Shown piece by piece: positions 33,996-44,094 of a DNA stretch of 64,000 nt. A program made the position numbers and the translations under genes. This DNA is from Mytilinidion resinicola. Taxonomy: Eukaryota > Ascomycota > Dothideomycetes > Mytilinidiales > Mytilinidiaceae. The stretch lies in NCBI RefSeq assembly GCF_010093595.1, contig NW_022985473.1:1-64000 (forward strand). Reading direction: 5' to 3'. Positions within the stretch are counted from its first letter, which is position 1, and each line of letters opens with the position of its first letter. The notes under the pieces are model-generated. The model was given only the letters and a program-made list of their open reading frames with translations. It ran no database searches and was not told where the DNA came from.

Positions 33996-35261
33996 ATGAC
34001 AGCGGAAGAACAGCCATTCCGCGTCCCGGCTCCCACAAAAGCCAGCTCGCCTCAAAATAAAAACTCTCCAGCTCCATCACACGAACAGCAGCTTCAACAT
34101 CAACACTCGGGGCTTCAGAACTTTCTACACCTCCATCAACATCGAGGCCATTCTACTCAACTCACAAAAGTCGTCAACATGTCCAACAACTACGGCTCCC
34201 CCAACACCCCCGGCCAGCGAGGCCAGCAAAATCAGCCCAGCCAGCAATCACCTCGACTTGTTCGTGGTGATCCGAAATCCACCCAGAGCCCGGGCTTCGC
34301 AGCCACTGGACAGGCTGTTCCTAGCGGACTCGCAGGGTTCACTGGGCCCCCTGGATTTGAAATGCCGCCCTTATCAATCACCTCGCCGCCTCAACTCCAC
34401 CCTGCCCTAGGCCACGGAGGTCAACCGCATCATGGAGCCTCGCCACCTGCCGGATCGTCTTCAGGTCTGAGACTTGGAAGCATGGAACAGGCGCGTCAGC
34501 GTCTGAACCACATGATATGGCGCCCACCATTCGCCGATCGGACTGTACCTGATTGGAGAAACAACGCGCTTCTCTGCTCCATGGTGGCGGGTCTCAAGAA
34601 CGCCATGGCAAATACTACAAACTGCGTCGACCATGACACGGAACATTTCCGTCATTGGCAACAGACTTCGATCCGCTATGCGGAGGTGGATGTGGAGGCC
34701 ATCGCATGGTTAGTCATGGAACAACTTCAGATGCTGCACGACGAGAAAGTCGGATCCCGTTCGTGGCACTACCGCTCACACAACTTCTGGGAGGAAGAAG
34801 GAGAAGGTCAGGATGACATATTGCAGCGGGACCGCCAGCTCAATTATGAAAATCGCTACAAGGTAGTCCTCACCTTGTTGGCCCAGAGCAAGACCGTGTG
34901 CGACCTAGTCATGCTAAAGTCGTTTGTTGAACTGCTAGTCACCGCGCCCTACCGAATGGCGCGGGCGTACGGCTGTACAATTGTGGTCGACACTGCAATT
35001 TCAACTCAACCGCGAGCCCCGCTGCAGCCGTCGACTTCCACATCATCTCCACCTCACGCACCGCCATCGGGACGTGCTCGTGGCGGATCCGGCGGCCGTG
35101 CCGGTTCTGGTGGCCGCAATACTCTGAGTTCCCTCCAGTCTCCTCCAGGATATCGCGGTGGACGTCGTGGCGGCTTCGATGGGGTTCAAGAAGGCCAAAA
35201 GGACGCGGATGACGACGTCTTCGTCCAGGCCAGATCCCCCCACGATCCTTACAACCAGTAG
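33996..35261 (+). CDS. Intact family member, DVEAIAWLV domain and RGG-like tail
   Basis: Single-exon gene from ATG 33996 (MTAEEQPF), 421 aa, ending in tandem stops TAGTAG. A second in-frame ATG (MSNNYGS, residue 62) is possible. Residues 1-160 are Q/S/P-rich. The family domain spans about 163-325: ARQRLNHMIWRPPFADRTVPDW, LLCSMVAGLKNAMANTTNC, YAEVDVEAIAWLVMEQLQML H, an acidic insert, then LNYENRYKVVLTLLAQSKTVC and LLVTAPYRMA. It has an insert of about 20 acidic residues that the copies at 14286 and 17584 lack. The C-terminus is Gly/Arg-rich (GRARGGSGGRAGSGGR, GYRGGRRGG), like RNA-binding RGG tails, then acidic. Function unknown. Its promoter block is shared with the 14286 copy. Intact. Confidence 0.78.
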   Translation: MTAEEQPFRVPAPTKASSPQNKNSPAPSHEQQLQHQHSGLQNFLHLHQHRGHSTQLTKVVNMSNNYGSPNTPGQRGQQNQPSQQSPRLVRGDPKSTQSPGFAATGQAVPSGLAGFTGPPGFEMPPLSITSPPQLHPALGHGGQPHHGASPPAGSSSGLRLGSMEQARQRLNHMIWRPPFADRTVPDWRNNALLCSMVAGLKNAMANTTNCVDHDTEHFRHWQQTSIRYAEVDVEAIAWLVMEQLQMLHDEKVGSRSWHYRSHNFWEEEGEGQDDILQRDRQLNYENRYKVVLTLLAQSKTVCDLVMLKSFVELLVTAPYRMARAYGCTIVVDTAISTQPRAPLQPSTSTSSPPHAPPSGRARGGSGGRAGSGGRNTLSSLQSPPGYRGGRRGGFDGVQEGQKDADDDVFVQARSPHDPYNQ

Positions 35262-36100
35262 TAGCCTCTCTTCGACCCCTCTCTATTTCCTATCAAAAGC
35301 GACATCGCCCCCATCTCATTGAGCATGAAATTCCCCTTTCCCCTACTTCAACAAGTCCCTTCTTCCCCTAGTTCCCCTCTTCCCCGGCACACCTGTTTCT
35401 TTTATTTTGGCTCCCTTTGATCCAACATTGTTACGGCTCCGGTGGCATGACACATGGTCGGGAGGATTGGTGTTTAGCCTCCTAATGCTTTCTTTCAGCA
35501 GCAGCACAATGGTTTTACTCTCTTGAGCGTTAGTGGCGGACAGGATACACAAAACTACAAAAATACAAAAACATTGCTTTTAAACATAGGCCATGTCTCA
35601 ATTGAACGCCAATTTTGGTTCCTGTGATTTATTTCGTGATGCTCTTGTCCTAATCTATGACCACACATCGACTATCTCTTATCTACACATGACCATCACG
35701 TGACCATTCCCCGCCTTTGTTACATCACGATATAGAACCTCGACCGGTCTTTGAGCGTGTTTTAGGTGTTGGAAAAGGGGCGTCGCTGCAACTTTTACCC
35801 TTATGTGTATCGATGAGTGGATCGAACGGGGTCTAAGGTTACATCGGGGTATCTCAAGTTCCAGTCCACCTTCCACGACACCGAGAAGGCGTACTCTCCC
35901 TTTCCCCCATGCCCCATGCCCCTTGTCCCCTCCCCACGTTCTGCGCCTGCCTCTCATTCGCCTCCTACACTTTCCCCGCGTGCGTCTCCTCCGTCGTCAC
36001 CAATGTGCACTCCCCTACCCTTAGTAGTCACGGCTTGTGTCCCATGAGACCTCTGCACAGCCCTTTGTACTCCCCCACTACTTCCCCCATCACCACCTTC
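35262..36100. other. Intergenic, no gene seen
   Basis: About 0.84 kb. It contains a CACGTGACC site at 35697-35705 (E-box-like) and CT-rich sequence on the plus strand near 35880-36100. I see no coding pattern. Confidence 0.5.
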
Positions 36101-36640
36101 CTTTCTTCAAAACGTCCTTAATCCGAGCCCTGACTGTGAGGTCCTTGATCTCCCAATACAACCTCGAACCTTCCTGTTGAAGCCGCAGTAGCGCCATTAT
36201 GACCAGTCTGAGTTTAATGTCGATACTCTTCAGCTTCCACTTCTCGCAGCCGCGGCGTTGGAGATGTTGGAAAAATCATTAAGTGCGTGTGTAGTTGTCG
36301 GTGCAGTTGGCCGTGGAGAGCAACGCGTTGTCGAGGCCTTGGATGAGATGGCGGACTGTGGTTTTTTTGGTTATGTCTGGGACGATCAGGTCATTTTGAG
36401 GAGACTTTTAGGGCGGTATAGAGAGTAAGTTGAGAGCTTGCTGGAGGTTGTGGAGCTCCAGGTCCGGGGAGACGGTTGGTGGTGCTGATACCGGCGGAGG
36501 ATGATAGGGGAGGGAGGCCGGGGCGTTGCAGGCACCCGGAAGCGGAGGAATTGAGTAGGCTGGGGAGGACAAGGACCACATGTCGAGGAGGACATATTAT
36601 CCGATCAATTTCTGTTGTTCGGCCTATTAAGTAATGTTTG
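36101..36640 (-). pseudogene. Decayed family member fragment
   Basis: On the minus strand the segment from about 36398 down to 36105 reads NDLIVPDITKKTTVRHLIQG, LDNALLSTANCTDNYTRT, then TAA TGA (36277-36282), then FFQHLQRRGCEKWKLKSIDI and VIMALLRLQQEGSRLYW. This follows the intact gene at 33996 (ADRTVPDW..., AGLKNAMANTTNCVD, IAWLVMEQLQMLH, GSRSWHYR). Upstream, P/S-rich frames (36386-36729) are in a different frame, so at least one indel and two stops disrupt it. It lies head to head with the 37184 gene. Clearly a relic. Confidence 0.6.
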
Positions 36641-37183
36641 AATGAGCTCCAATGTAAGTTTTGTTGTGCGGCTGAGTGACGCGTCAGGATGCTAGAGCAT
36701 TGATTTAAGGGAAAAGGCGTACAGAACATTCACGCTTTGGAGTTCAACTAATCCAGATTCTAACTGGCACCCGTCGGGGGATTAGCAACGAGGCCCTAGC
36801 TTATGGTGTTGAAGTGTTCGGCATATCTACCGTTAGCGGCAGTTTAGACACCAGAAGAGCCCAATTCAGTGGATAAGAATCAACAAACAGTGCGTATCAT
36901 TGTTTCTGTCGATGATATACTAGCCTGGGTCAACTTCGACGTGATAGCGGTGCTTTGGTCGCTGCCTGGCACTGTTGCCGGGCCGCTGGCTGCCGTTCAA
37001 TGCAGGACTCGGACCGGGGCGAAACACCGCTAGCGAGCTTCCGGCCCACAAAGCCTTTCTAAGTCGTGCTTGCTTCCTCGCACTCATTTTCTGGTATCAT
37101 ACCGTCAACTCTTGGTGCTTTCTTTGCCTACACGGCAGCATTCAACTTGAGCTCCACCCATCTGTCTCAGGTCCAAGTCCACT
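36641..37183. other. Upstream region of the 37184 gene
   Basis: About 540 bp without a gene; it holds the promoter of the downstream gene. No clear TATA box. CT-rich leader just before the ATG. Confidence 0.45.
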
Positions 37184-38710
37184 ATGTCCGGACGCGGAAA
37201 ACCTTCCAACAATGACATGAGCCCGGAAGACGCAGCCGAGCTTCGTGCATGGCTCCAGCAGCAAGTTGCCATGGACAACGCCAATGATGCTGCCGCATCT
37301 GCAGCCACTGCGTCTTCTGCACAGGCCGCTGTCATGAACGACCCGCGGACTACGGTGCCAAATCAGTTCTCCACCAACACGCCTCGTGTTGGAACCCGCA
37401 CTCAGGGCTTTGGCCAGGCCAGACTTGCCTCAAGGAGCTCCAGTAGTAGCCAGACAAACCCATATCAAGCTCTTGGAACGACTAAGGATACGGCTATCGA
37501 GGTCGACGAAGACGACGAGGTTCATGTTGAGAGAGCCATGCCACTCCCAGGCCGGCGCAGAAATGCTACTGCATACACCCTGCCGCCCTCAACAGCGCAG
37601 CCAACAGCAGCCCCTGCCGCCCTTTCCCCACCCTCCACACTTTCACAGCCACCCTCGAACCCCGGGTCAGCTCGAGGTTCGCCTCCTCAACCTCTACACC
37701 TACCGCTAGCACATAGCACCATAGCCCCGACTGGCTGGACACCCCCTATACCCCCTCTAGCTCACGTCAATCGATCTGTGCCGCCGATCATCTTTTCATC
37801 GGGCTTAGTCATTGCACAAACAACACTGCCGCCCCCTCCGCCACGTCCGCGACGTGCAGCGCCCTCTAGAGGTCGTGCCTCGTTCTCAGGAGCGCGTCGA
37901 TCCCCTGGAGCTACCGCACGAGCCCTACCACCAACATCCACTCTCCCTGCAGCTACTACGCCCAGCCCCAGCTCCGTTAGTCCACTTTCGGCAGCTCCTG
38001 TGCATGATAGTAGCGGCTCTCTGGGTCTTCATGGACATCGGCATACCGCCAGCGCCCCCAACGTGGCCCAGAGCCATGTCGAAGAGGGACAGATGGCCAC
38101 CTTTCCAACTGCTGGAGCCTTGGAAGAACGGCAAGTGCCCGAACGAACCACCAGTGATCCGGGCGAGCATCCCGACTTCTCCCAAGAGGTTCAGAACAAC
38201 CATCTTGCCCTTGCCAAGGTAGCTCATGGAGTCGAAGAACATGACAGCACTGAAGTTGAGGCCACCGACGTCCCGAGTACCATGCCAGATCTCGCCGATG
38301 ATGTCCCAGAAGAGCACCCATTCCTCGCAGATCCAGACAACGACGGATCGCCCCCGCCACCAGATGCAATAGACTTTACGCCGTGGCAGGCGTTTTGGGA
38401 TGCTCCCGCTACAATTCCCCCAATTCAGTCTCCTACGGCTGAGGCTTCCACAGCTCCCACACCCCCAGCCCCTGCCCGCCCGGTTCCAGCTGCCACACCT
38501 GCTGGTACAGGGTGGGACAATGATCCATTGAGCGACGAGAATATCGCCGCTACATTGGCACGTTGGCCACGTACCCCACCAGGTGGATGGGACGAAGAGG
38601 ACCAGGAGGACCAGGAGGACGATGAGGACCAGGAGGACGATGAGGAAGACGAAGATGAGAACGAAGACGAGGTTGAGCGTCAGGCTGAACGTGGCGAGGA
38701 TGTTGGATAG
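37184..38710 (+). CDS. Disordered acidic-tailed protein, unknown function
   Basis: Single-exon frame of 508 aa from ATG 37184 (MSGRGKPSNN) to TAG. The N-terminus has an alpha-helical DAAELRAWLQQQVAMD segment. The rest is Pro/Ser/Thr/Ala-rich with an acidic patch (TAIEVDEDDEVHVER, near residue 105) that resembles a SUMO-interacting motif, an R-rich stretch PPRPRRAAPSRGRAS, and a C-terminus of nearly pure Asp/Glu/Gln (residues about 470-500) built of the DNA repeat GAGGACCAGGAGGACGA. The organisation (acidic IVISGSEDD-like motif, proline-rich middle, poly-acidic end) resembles the C-terminal part of the 10216-13590 locus, but I cannot find the shared domain. Function unknown. Low-complexity tail length may vary between strains. 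Confidence 0.6.
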   Translation: MSGRGKPSNNDMSPEDAAELRAWLQQQVAMDNANDAAASAATASSAQAAVMNDPRTTVPNQFSTNTPRVGTRTQGFGQARLASRSSSSSQTNPYQALGTTKDTAIEVDEDDEVHVERAMPLPGRRRNATAYTLPPSTAQPTAAPAALSPPSTLSQPPSNPGSARGSPPQPLHLPLAHSTIAPTGWTPPIPPLAHVNRSVPPIIFSSGLVIAQTTLPPPPPRPRRAAPSRGRASFSGARRSPGATARALPPTSTLPAATTPSPSSVSPLSAAPVHDSSGSLGLHGHRHTASAPNVAQSHVEEGQMATFPTAGALEERQVPERTTSDPGEHPDFSQEVQNNHLALAKVAHGVEEHDSTEVEATDVPSTMPDLADDVPEEHPFLADPDNDGSPPPPDAIDFTPWQAFWDAPATIPPIQSPTAEASTAPTPPAPARPVPAATPAGTGWDNDPLSDENIAATLARWPRTPPGGWDEEDQEDQEDDEDQEDDEEDEDENEDEVERQAERGEDVG

Positions 38711-39820
38711 GAGCAGTGAGGGGAGTGAAGTTGGCGAGGTGTAGAAAATGCTGGGGGTATTCTGGAGGTCGTGGAACTGAGAAAAGGGAATTAATATTGG
38801 GGTAATACAGCCCCAGATAATCAATAAAATTTGGAGAGATCTAGACCTCGGTCTGGTCTCTGTATGGACTCATGACGAGCTCTAATTCATATTTATGAGT
38901 CATTCCGTTTTCATTGCTCCTGCCACCGTCAACGCGTCCCCAATTGGCCGCAGGAACAACATGCTGGTTGTGACGCTCACGATAGCGTGTATTGCACCAC
39001 TATATTGGCGCGACTGAAACCCACTCTTATCCGCATGCGTTACTGAAGTGATTTTCCACACTCTCGCCGCCGTTAACGCTGCCCCAAGGTGTTGCATAAA
39101 TAGTAGGCAAGAAGTAATGACAAGGAGGCTTCATATTGAGTCCGACTTATCTGCTCGACTTAGGCAAGGCTACAGCGACATCAGGGAGCCTCAACCACGC
39201 GATAATGAATGAGAAAAACATTAACTATTTGTTACCCCACAGATTTCATCTCCTCCTCCTGAATCCTTCTACACTATGAAAATGCCCGCTCGAAGTCCTT
39301 GCTATCAGCATTAAAGGCCACCCACTGAGATATCTTCCCCTACGATGCCACTGGCAAAGGTCCCCTGCATCACCCTGAAAGATCGCCGTCGGTTCTAATC
39401 TTCAGGACCGTGCAAATCAGACCAGCGTTCTTAAAATGCTAAGAGTGAGCCTGAAACCGTCAATGACGCATCAAAGCGTTGGAAAAGCATCGATATTGCG
39501 TGCTTCTGTGTCTCTACCTTTAAAGTGTGTGAGTGGAGTTAGTGAATTGTCTGTGATTCGAGAAGGCTGCCTACCTCTACATCACAAAGCCTTGTGTCAT
39601 GTAGTTTCACGACAGCTTTGATATCAAGCGAAGGTTCCATTCACCTTCTTTCCAACTCAACTTGTAGCGTATCTTGTTTATAAAAAGCGACCTACTTACC
39701 ACGTCCTGACAACCTTCGCATCATCAACCAACAACACACCACCACCGCCACAACCTTCCGATATTGCTCGTTCACCACAAATTCCACAAAATTCCATCCA
39801 CTCGCAGCCAGTCAGACAAC
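38711..39820. other. Intergenic, with an imperfect direct repeat
   Basis: About 1.1 kb with no supported gene. GCCACCGTCAACGCGTCCCC at 38922-38941 recurs as GCCGCCGTTAACGCTGCCCC at 39067-39086. TATAAAAA at 39679-39686 is the likely TATA box of the SAP-domain gene, 135 bp before its ATG. Confidence 0.5.
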
Positions 39821-40552
39821 ATGGCGCTTCTTTTCCCCCCTTGGTCGCGTTATTCATTGGCGTTTCTGGAAGTAGAGCCCAGCACATGGTCGCCGGAAGG
39901 TAACATTTCCCCTTTTATATGGGATACTTTTATCGAGATCGCTAACTTTATGACAGAGCGCAATACGTATGAACGCCTCCTTGCGTGCGCACCGGACGAC
40001 TATCTCTTCCCTCTCCGTGAAAAGGGTTTCCAGCCTACAAACGACGTGAATACATTCGGAGGAGGGGAGACCTTGGCAATCCAGGCACAAGGACCTATGC
40101 AATTCGACCAGTCTGCCTTAAATAACCGCAATCCACTCGCAAATCACCCGTCTATCGACAGGGTTTTCATCAACCCCGAGTTGAGCCCCGAGGCCTTGGA
40201 CTTGCAGTCCATTGACTGGACCACCAGACCTGGAGTCTTCTTCCCCGGCACAGATGGCATGCAGTCGTCTGGCACTCAGCCTTATTTCAATCTTCCGCAG
40301 CTCTATAGAGGTGTGCCTCCAGCTCCAACAACCATGCACACCGAAGCCCAACATACCTCCACTCCTAACGGCCCTCGCGCTTCCCCGGTTCCCTATGCGT
40401 ACATGAGGGTCCCGGAGCTGCGAAAAGAGCTCAAGAAACGAGAGATCCACTGCACCACGAAGATGGTCAAAGCTCACTTGATCGAACAACTGGTCAAAGC
40501 AGACCTGATGGAGGAACAGGCCAAAGAAGGTGCCATTGCCTATAGGCGTTGA
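39821..40552 (+). CDS. SAP-domain protein
   Basis: Single-exon gene, ATG 39821, 243 aa. The C-terminal residues about 198-232 form a SAP motif (MRVPELRKELKKREI then KMVKAHLIEQLVKAD): two amphipathic helices with the leucine and lysine pattern of SAF-A/B-Acinus-PIAS domains, which bind AT-rich DNA or scaffold regions. The N-terminal 190 residues have no recognised domain; they include a PWSRYSLAFLEVEPSTW segment and a disordered P/T-rich linker. The shape (unknown N-terminus plus one SAP) is shorter than PIAS or Tho1-type proteins, so the specific role is unknown; a nuclear, DNA- or RNA-bound location is likely. A TATA box at 39679-39686 supports the start. Confidence 0.65.
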   Translation: MALLFPPWSRYSLAFLEVEPSTWSPEGNISPFIWDTFIEIANFMTERNTYERLLACAPDDYLFPLREKGFQPTNDVNTFGGGETLAIQAQGPMQFDQSALNNRNPLANHPSIDRVFINPELSPEALDLQSIDWTTRPGVFFPGTDGMQSSGTQPYFNLPQLYRGVPPAPTTMHTEAQHTSTPNGPRASPVPYAYMRVPELRKELKKREIHCTTKMVKAHLIEQLVKADLMEEQAKEGAIAYRR

Positions 40553-41169
40553 GCAGTATGAAGAGAGTGACATTCGGTCGCTTCTAGGGCTTTATGGTTG
40601 CTTTTGGCGTTTTTGGTTTGATGGAGAACATCTCCGCTAGCTCAGCACGTAGTCTCTGGTTAGCTTTGGTCATTCCTTGGTAGGGGACGTCTGGCCCTAG
40701 ATTCCCTTACACTCTCAGCAGTACAAAGACATTTTTGATGTCGATCTATTTGAAGTCCCAAGACTTAAGCTTGCGTACTCATTGCAACTGTTTGGGGTAC
40801 CCCGTGATGCATTTGAAACTCTGAATACGATAGAATGGTTAGCGTAACAGAGATTAGACTACCTTGACCAAGCTAATACCTGCCAGCTGGGGCACTCCTT
40901 ACAGTGCTGTAGGTCGAGCAATAGTGAATTCAGAGTAGTGATATATCCGTGTGTCCAGACTTATGTATTGTTCAGTCATAAAATGATGTCCCATTCGCGC
41001 ATGACTTTGTTTACAATGTAGGGCGAAACACTCAACACCAATTAACGAAAGGGTTTCGTTATTGGGTGTGAATGCTGGGAGGCTATGGCAGCCTGGCGAA
41101 GAGATTCACTGTGTATGTCGACGTGCCCGCACAAAGATCAGGTTTCGTCAAGCATAAAGCCACGCCTTC
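40553..41169. other. Intergenic, no gene seen
   Basis: About 0.6 kb 3' of the SAP-domain gene with no coding pattern. Confidence 0.5.
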
Positions 41170-41529
41170 GTGCAAAAACTGCAGCATCTTGGATCAACAA
41201 CCTCCATTGCCCCCACCACCTCCACGCAACCACCCAGTAGATTCAATCAATCAACTGCCAACGTGTGCACCAACCATGAAACCCCACCAGAACATCCTTT
41301 CGGCCCAACCGCCAGTCCACTCGGCCCCGTTCGAGGTCCCACCAAGCGAGGGATACAAGCGTCCGCCACATAGCGTTCACGACGTAGTCTACGCGGTAAC
41401 ATCGAGAATCCGAACTCCTACACACTAAAGGCAGGCGATGACGACCTTCCCAGTGACGAGGAGGATGCTTCGTCTGCGGGGAGTGTCCAGGATGATGATG
41501 AGGAGGAGAGCGATGAGTACGAAGATTAG
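41170..41529 (+). pseudogene. C-terminal fragment with acidic tail and in-frame TAG
   Basis: One frame runs from about 41170 to TAG at 41527-41529, interrupted by TAG at 41371-41373. Before the stop it is P/T-rich (TTSIAPTTSTQPPSRFNQST). After it comes RSRRSLRGNIENPNSY, then the acidic KAGDDDLPSDEEDASS and DDDEEESDEYED. An acidic end after a basic cluster resembles the tails of the other disordered proteins here. No ATG precedes it in frame and a TAA closes the frame upstream, so only a 3' part remains. Assignment to the family is by analogy only. Confidence 0.4.
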
Positions 41530-41741
41530 ACGGAGCGTAGCCCCCACGGATCTTAGCTGAGTACAGGTTAAGTAGCTCGTTGACCAAGTATTCCCTGCTG
41601 TTGCGTCGGAATGGTAATAAAAGATGTTGATAGCTCTCCTTCCTTAAAATTGTACACCCGAGAATGATGAATTGATCCTACTACCCACACACTTTACATT
41701 GCACGCTGCACGCTTGTCACGTGACCATTATGATAACCTAA

Positions 41742-41957
41742 GACGCGTTCTCGACACTTTGATTCCATCCAATTAATCTTTTCGCAAGGCCACAGCTCAG
41801 ATATCTGTCCGTCACATTCCACTATACGTAGCATTTCATGATAATTTATTGACGCATTCCCGACCCTTTGATCTCATCCATAAGTGATCTCTCAGGGCCA
41901 CAGCTCAGATATCTGTCCGTCGCGTTTCACGATTCGCAGCATTTTTCTTCTTAGTGG
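41742..41957 (+). repeat. 109-bp direct repeat, two copies
   Basis: Units start at 41742 (GACGCGTTCTCGACACTTTG) and 41851 (GACGCATTCCCGACCCTTTG); both contain GGCCACAGCTCAGATATCTG followed by TCCGTC and end with GCAGCATTT/GTAGCATTT. A partial third copy (CGCAGCTCAGATAACACCTG) lies near 42255. A CACGTGACC E-box precedes the first unit. Not similar to the 108-bp array at 22 kb. Confidence 0.7.
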
Positions 41958-41959
41958 AA

Positions 41960-42988
41960 CACCGGCGAAAGCGAAGATACTCGAGATGATAGTGGCTAGC
42001 ACAAACACTCGACTGACGATTTGATAGCAGAAGCTGTGCACTCTGGTACCACGTTCAACGGCCAGTCCTACCTTGAGCTATTAAGTATTCTTGCCTAAAG
42101 TGAGAAGAAGCGTATGGTCAATATTCAGATGACCCGCAAGATCTGCGGTGTTTTTGATGTCGCCGACATGATTTCTGGAGAACATATCTCGAAATCGGAA
42201 TGCATGCCGTCGATCCTCACGGATCGATTCAAAGGCCATTCTGCCGAGTGTTCCACTCGCAGCTCAGATAACACCTGTATCTTCTGATCTGCATTTCACT
42301 GTTTTATTCCTTTTCAATTATCTCGTTCACACGCGTGGTCATGGTTTAGTTTTGGCACGTGAGCAGTGCACCCACGAAAAAAGTAATGCCGCAGCAAGAA
42401 TAGTTATGTGAAGAAGTCCGAACCTAGGTGGACACTGAATAGTTACCTGCGAAAAGAAACAAGTTCGGAAAAAGGGAAGCCGAAATATTTTCTCACACCA
42501 CTCTAGAGGATCAACGTCGTCCAAAAAGCTCGATTGTTTAAGTAGGAAAGCACTTGATGTTAGGAATTGGGGGATGCTCTCGTACACCGGAAAGCTAGAA
42601 AAAGCTATCAAATACCGAAGTGGGCTAGGTGGACGCCTTTCCGAACACAAAACTCGATGAACGTAGCAATAATCAAATCCATCGTTACTTTCGTGGTCAA
42701 TCTCTTGTTACTTCATCTCACAATCATACCATGTTGGTGGAAGCCAATTATTGAGGCATGCGGGCTCTACTAACTTAGGATTTAACTGAAGTAACTCGGG
42801 TGTGAACGATCTGAAGTATAAGAAAGCCAGCATTGCGCTACATAATTTCGTTCACCAAAAATCTACAGCCTGCAATCTTTCTTGCCTCCTCAATATATCA
42901 TCTCTTTTGCATCCCGACGTATCCCGCCATCACCAAGGTCGTCATCTGATACCTTTCTTCAAGCTCAACTCTTCCCAACGTTCTAGAA
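41960..42988. other. Intergenic, no gene seen
   Basis: About 1 kb with only short frames on both strands. A GTATAAG sequence at 42816-42822, about 170 bp before the next ATG, may be its TATA box. Confidence 0.45.
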
Positions 42989-44094
42989 ATGGCTCAAGTC
43001 ATTCTTCGAGTCATATCAGTCACACTTGGCATCCTTTCTTTCACCTCAAAAGAGATAGACAAGCACGACAACAAAGCTTCAGTCGTCAAGATTGGGGTGG
43101 CACTGGACGTCAAGGGCAATGGCACTTCTGGGGCTGGAGGAGATACCCTTACTGTTCAACTCTTCAACGAAGGCGGAGAGCGTATCGGTGTAGCTCCCGG
43201 GAAGGGCAAAATAGAATCCGGGTCATCCGTGACAATCAAGGTCAAGCAATCGAAGGTTTAACAAGCCACCTACGGCCTCTTCACAGCTGGGACGGATGCT
43301 GTTTGCATCGCGTATCTTTCTATCGTTTGGCCGGACATGCAGACCTATGGCTGGACAGGAGACTGGGCAAGTCGATGTAACTATGAGTGGTGACTGAACA
43401 TCACAGACCCTAGATCTCTTACTCGAAGTACTGAATTCCCTGTAACAAGGTACTACAATAATTACGCGATTGGGGGCACCTACGTCAATTGTATGTGGAT
43501 CGACGGGGATAAGACAAATTACATACAGGCCACAGCATTCCAACTTCACTTCCCAGATTTCGTTCCTACCGATCAGGACTCTTTCCCGCTCGGCGATGCG
43601 GATGCGTAAGTCACGGGGCAATGAATCGAAGGTCAAATATCTCCACTAACATTTAGAATAGTTATTTCAAGGGGGGTTATGCCTTCAAGCCTTATTGGTG
43701 GCCCAACACCGCCCCAAGTATTGTCACGACCAAGTATGACCAGCATGCGTACTCGAAGCGCGACCAAAATATCTTGAATTCCCGTCCGGAACATACCCTT
43801 TAGCCCAGAAATCCAGTATACTCTAACTATACTCGCGTCGTGGTATCCAGCAGTCTCGCTCATGATGCGAAGGCCCTCTGCGAAAGTCCTACCTCTCAAG
43901 GTCCGGATTTCATCAACACCGCCCAAGGGATCTTCTGCCACATGGGTACCAAGAAGACATATCCACTGTGCGGTCATGGATTAATCACACATTGCTTCGA
44001 TGCAAAGGCAATGGCCATGATTGGAAATGGTATCGCGGCTCAAGAGGAAAAGAGCTATGACCAAGTCATCGATTGGACCAAAGAATCTTCTTGA
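42989..44094 (+). pseudogene. Uncharacterised fungal protein gene with three in-frame stops
   Basis: Two exons (42989-43605 and 43662-44094; donor GTAAGT, branch CACTAAC) give 350 codons in one frame, broken by TAA (43259-43261), TGA (43391-43393) and TAG (43801-43803). Coding similarity continues across all three: GGDTLTVQLFNEGGERIG, then stop, then QATYGLFTAGTDAVCIAYLS and WPDMQTYGWTGDWASRC, then YVNCMWIDGDKT with FQLHFPDF, and finally CFDAKAMAMIGNGIAAQEE and YDKV-type YDQVIDW. I recognise the pattern of a widespread, functionally uncharacterised ascomycete family (Cys-containing, often multicopy; knowledge-based, moderate certainty). TAA before CAA GCC fits a CAA-to-TAA transition. There is no indel, so decay is by point mutation only. 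Probably not functional as DNA-encoded protein. Confidence 0.7.

Noticed and set aside
10216..44094. Genetic code change with TAG as a sense codon
   Set aside because: Several intact genes here (28543, 25853, 33996, 37184) end naturally in TAG, and conserved genes such as the P450, transporter and DUF3405 have no internal TAG, so the standard code applies.
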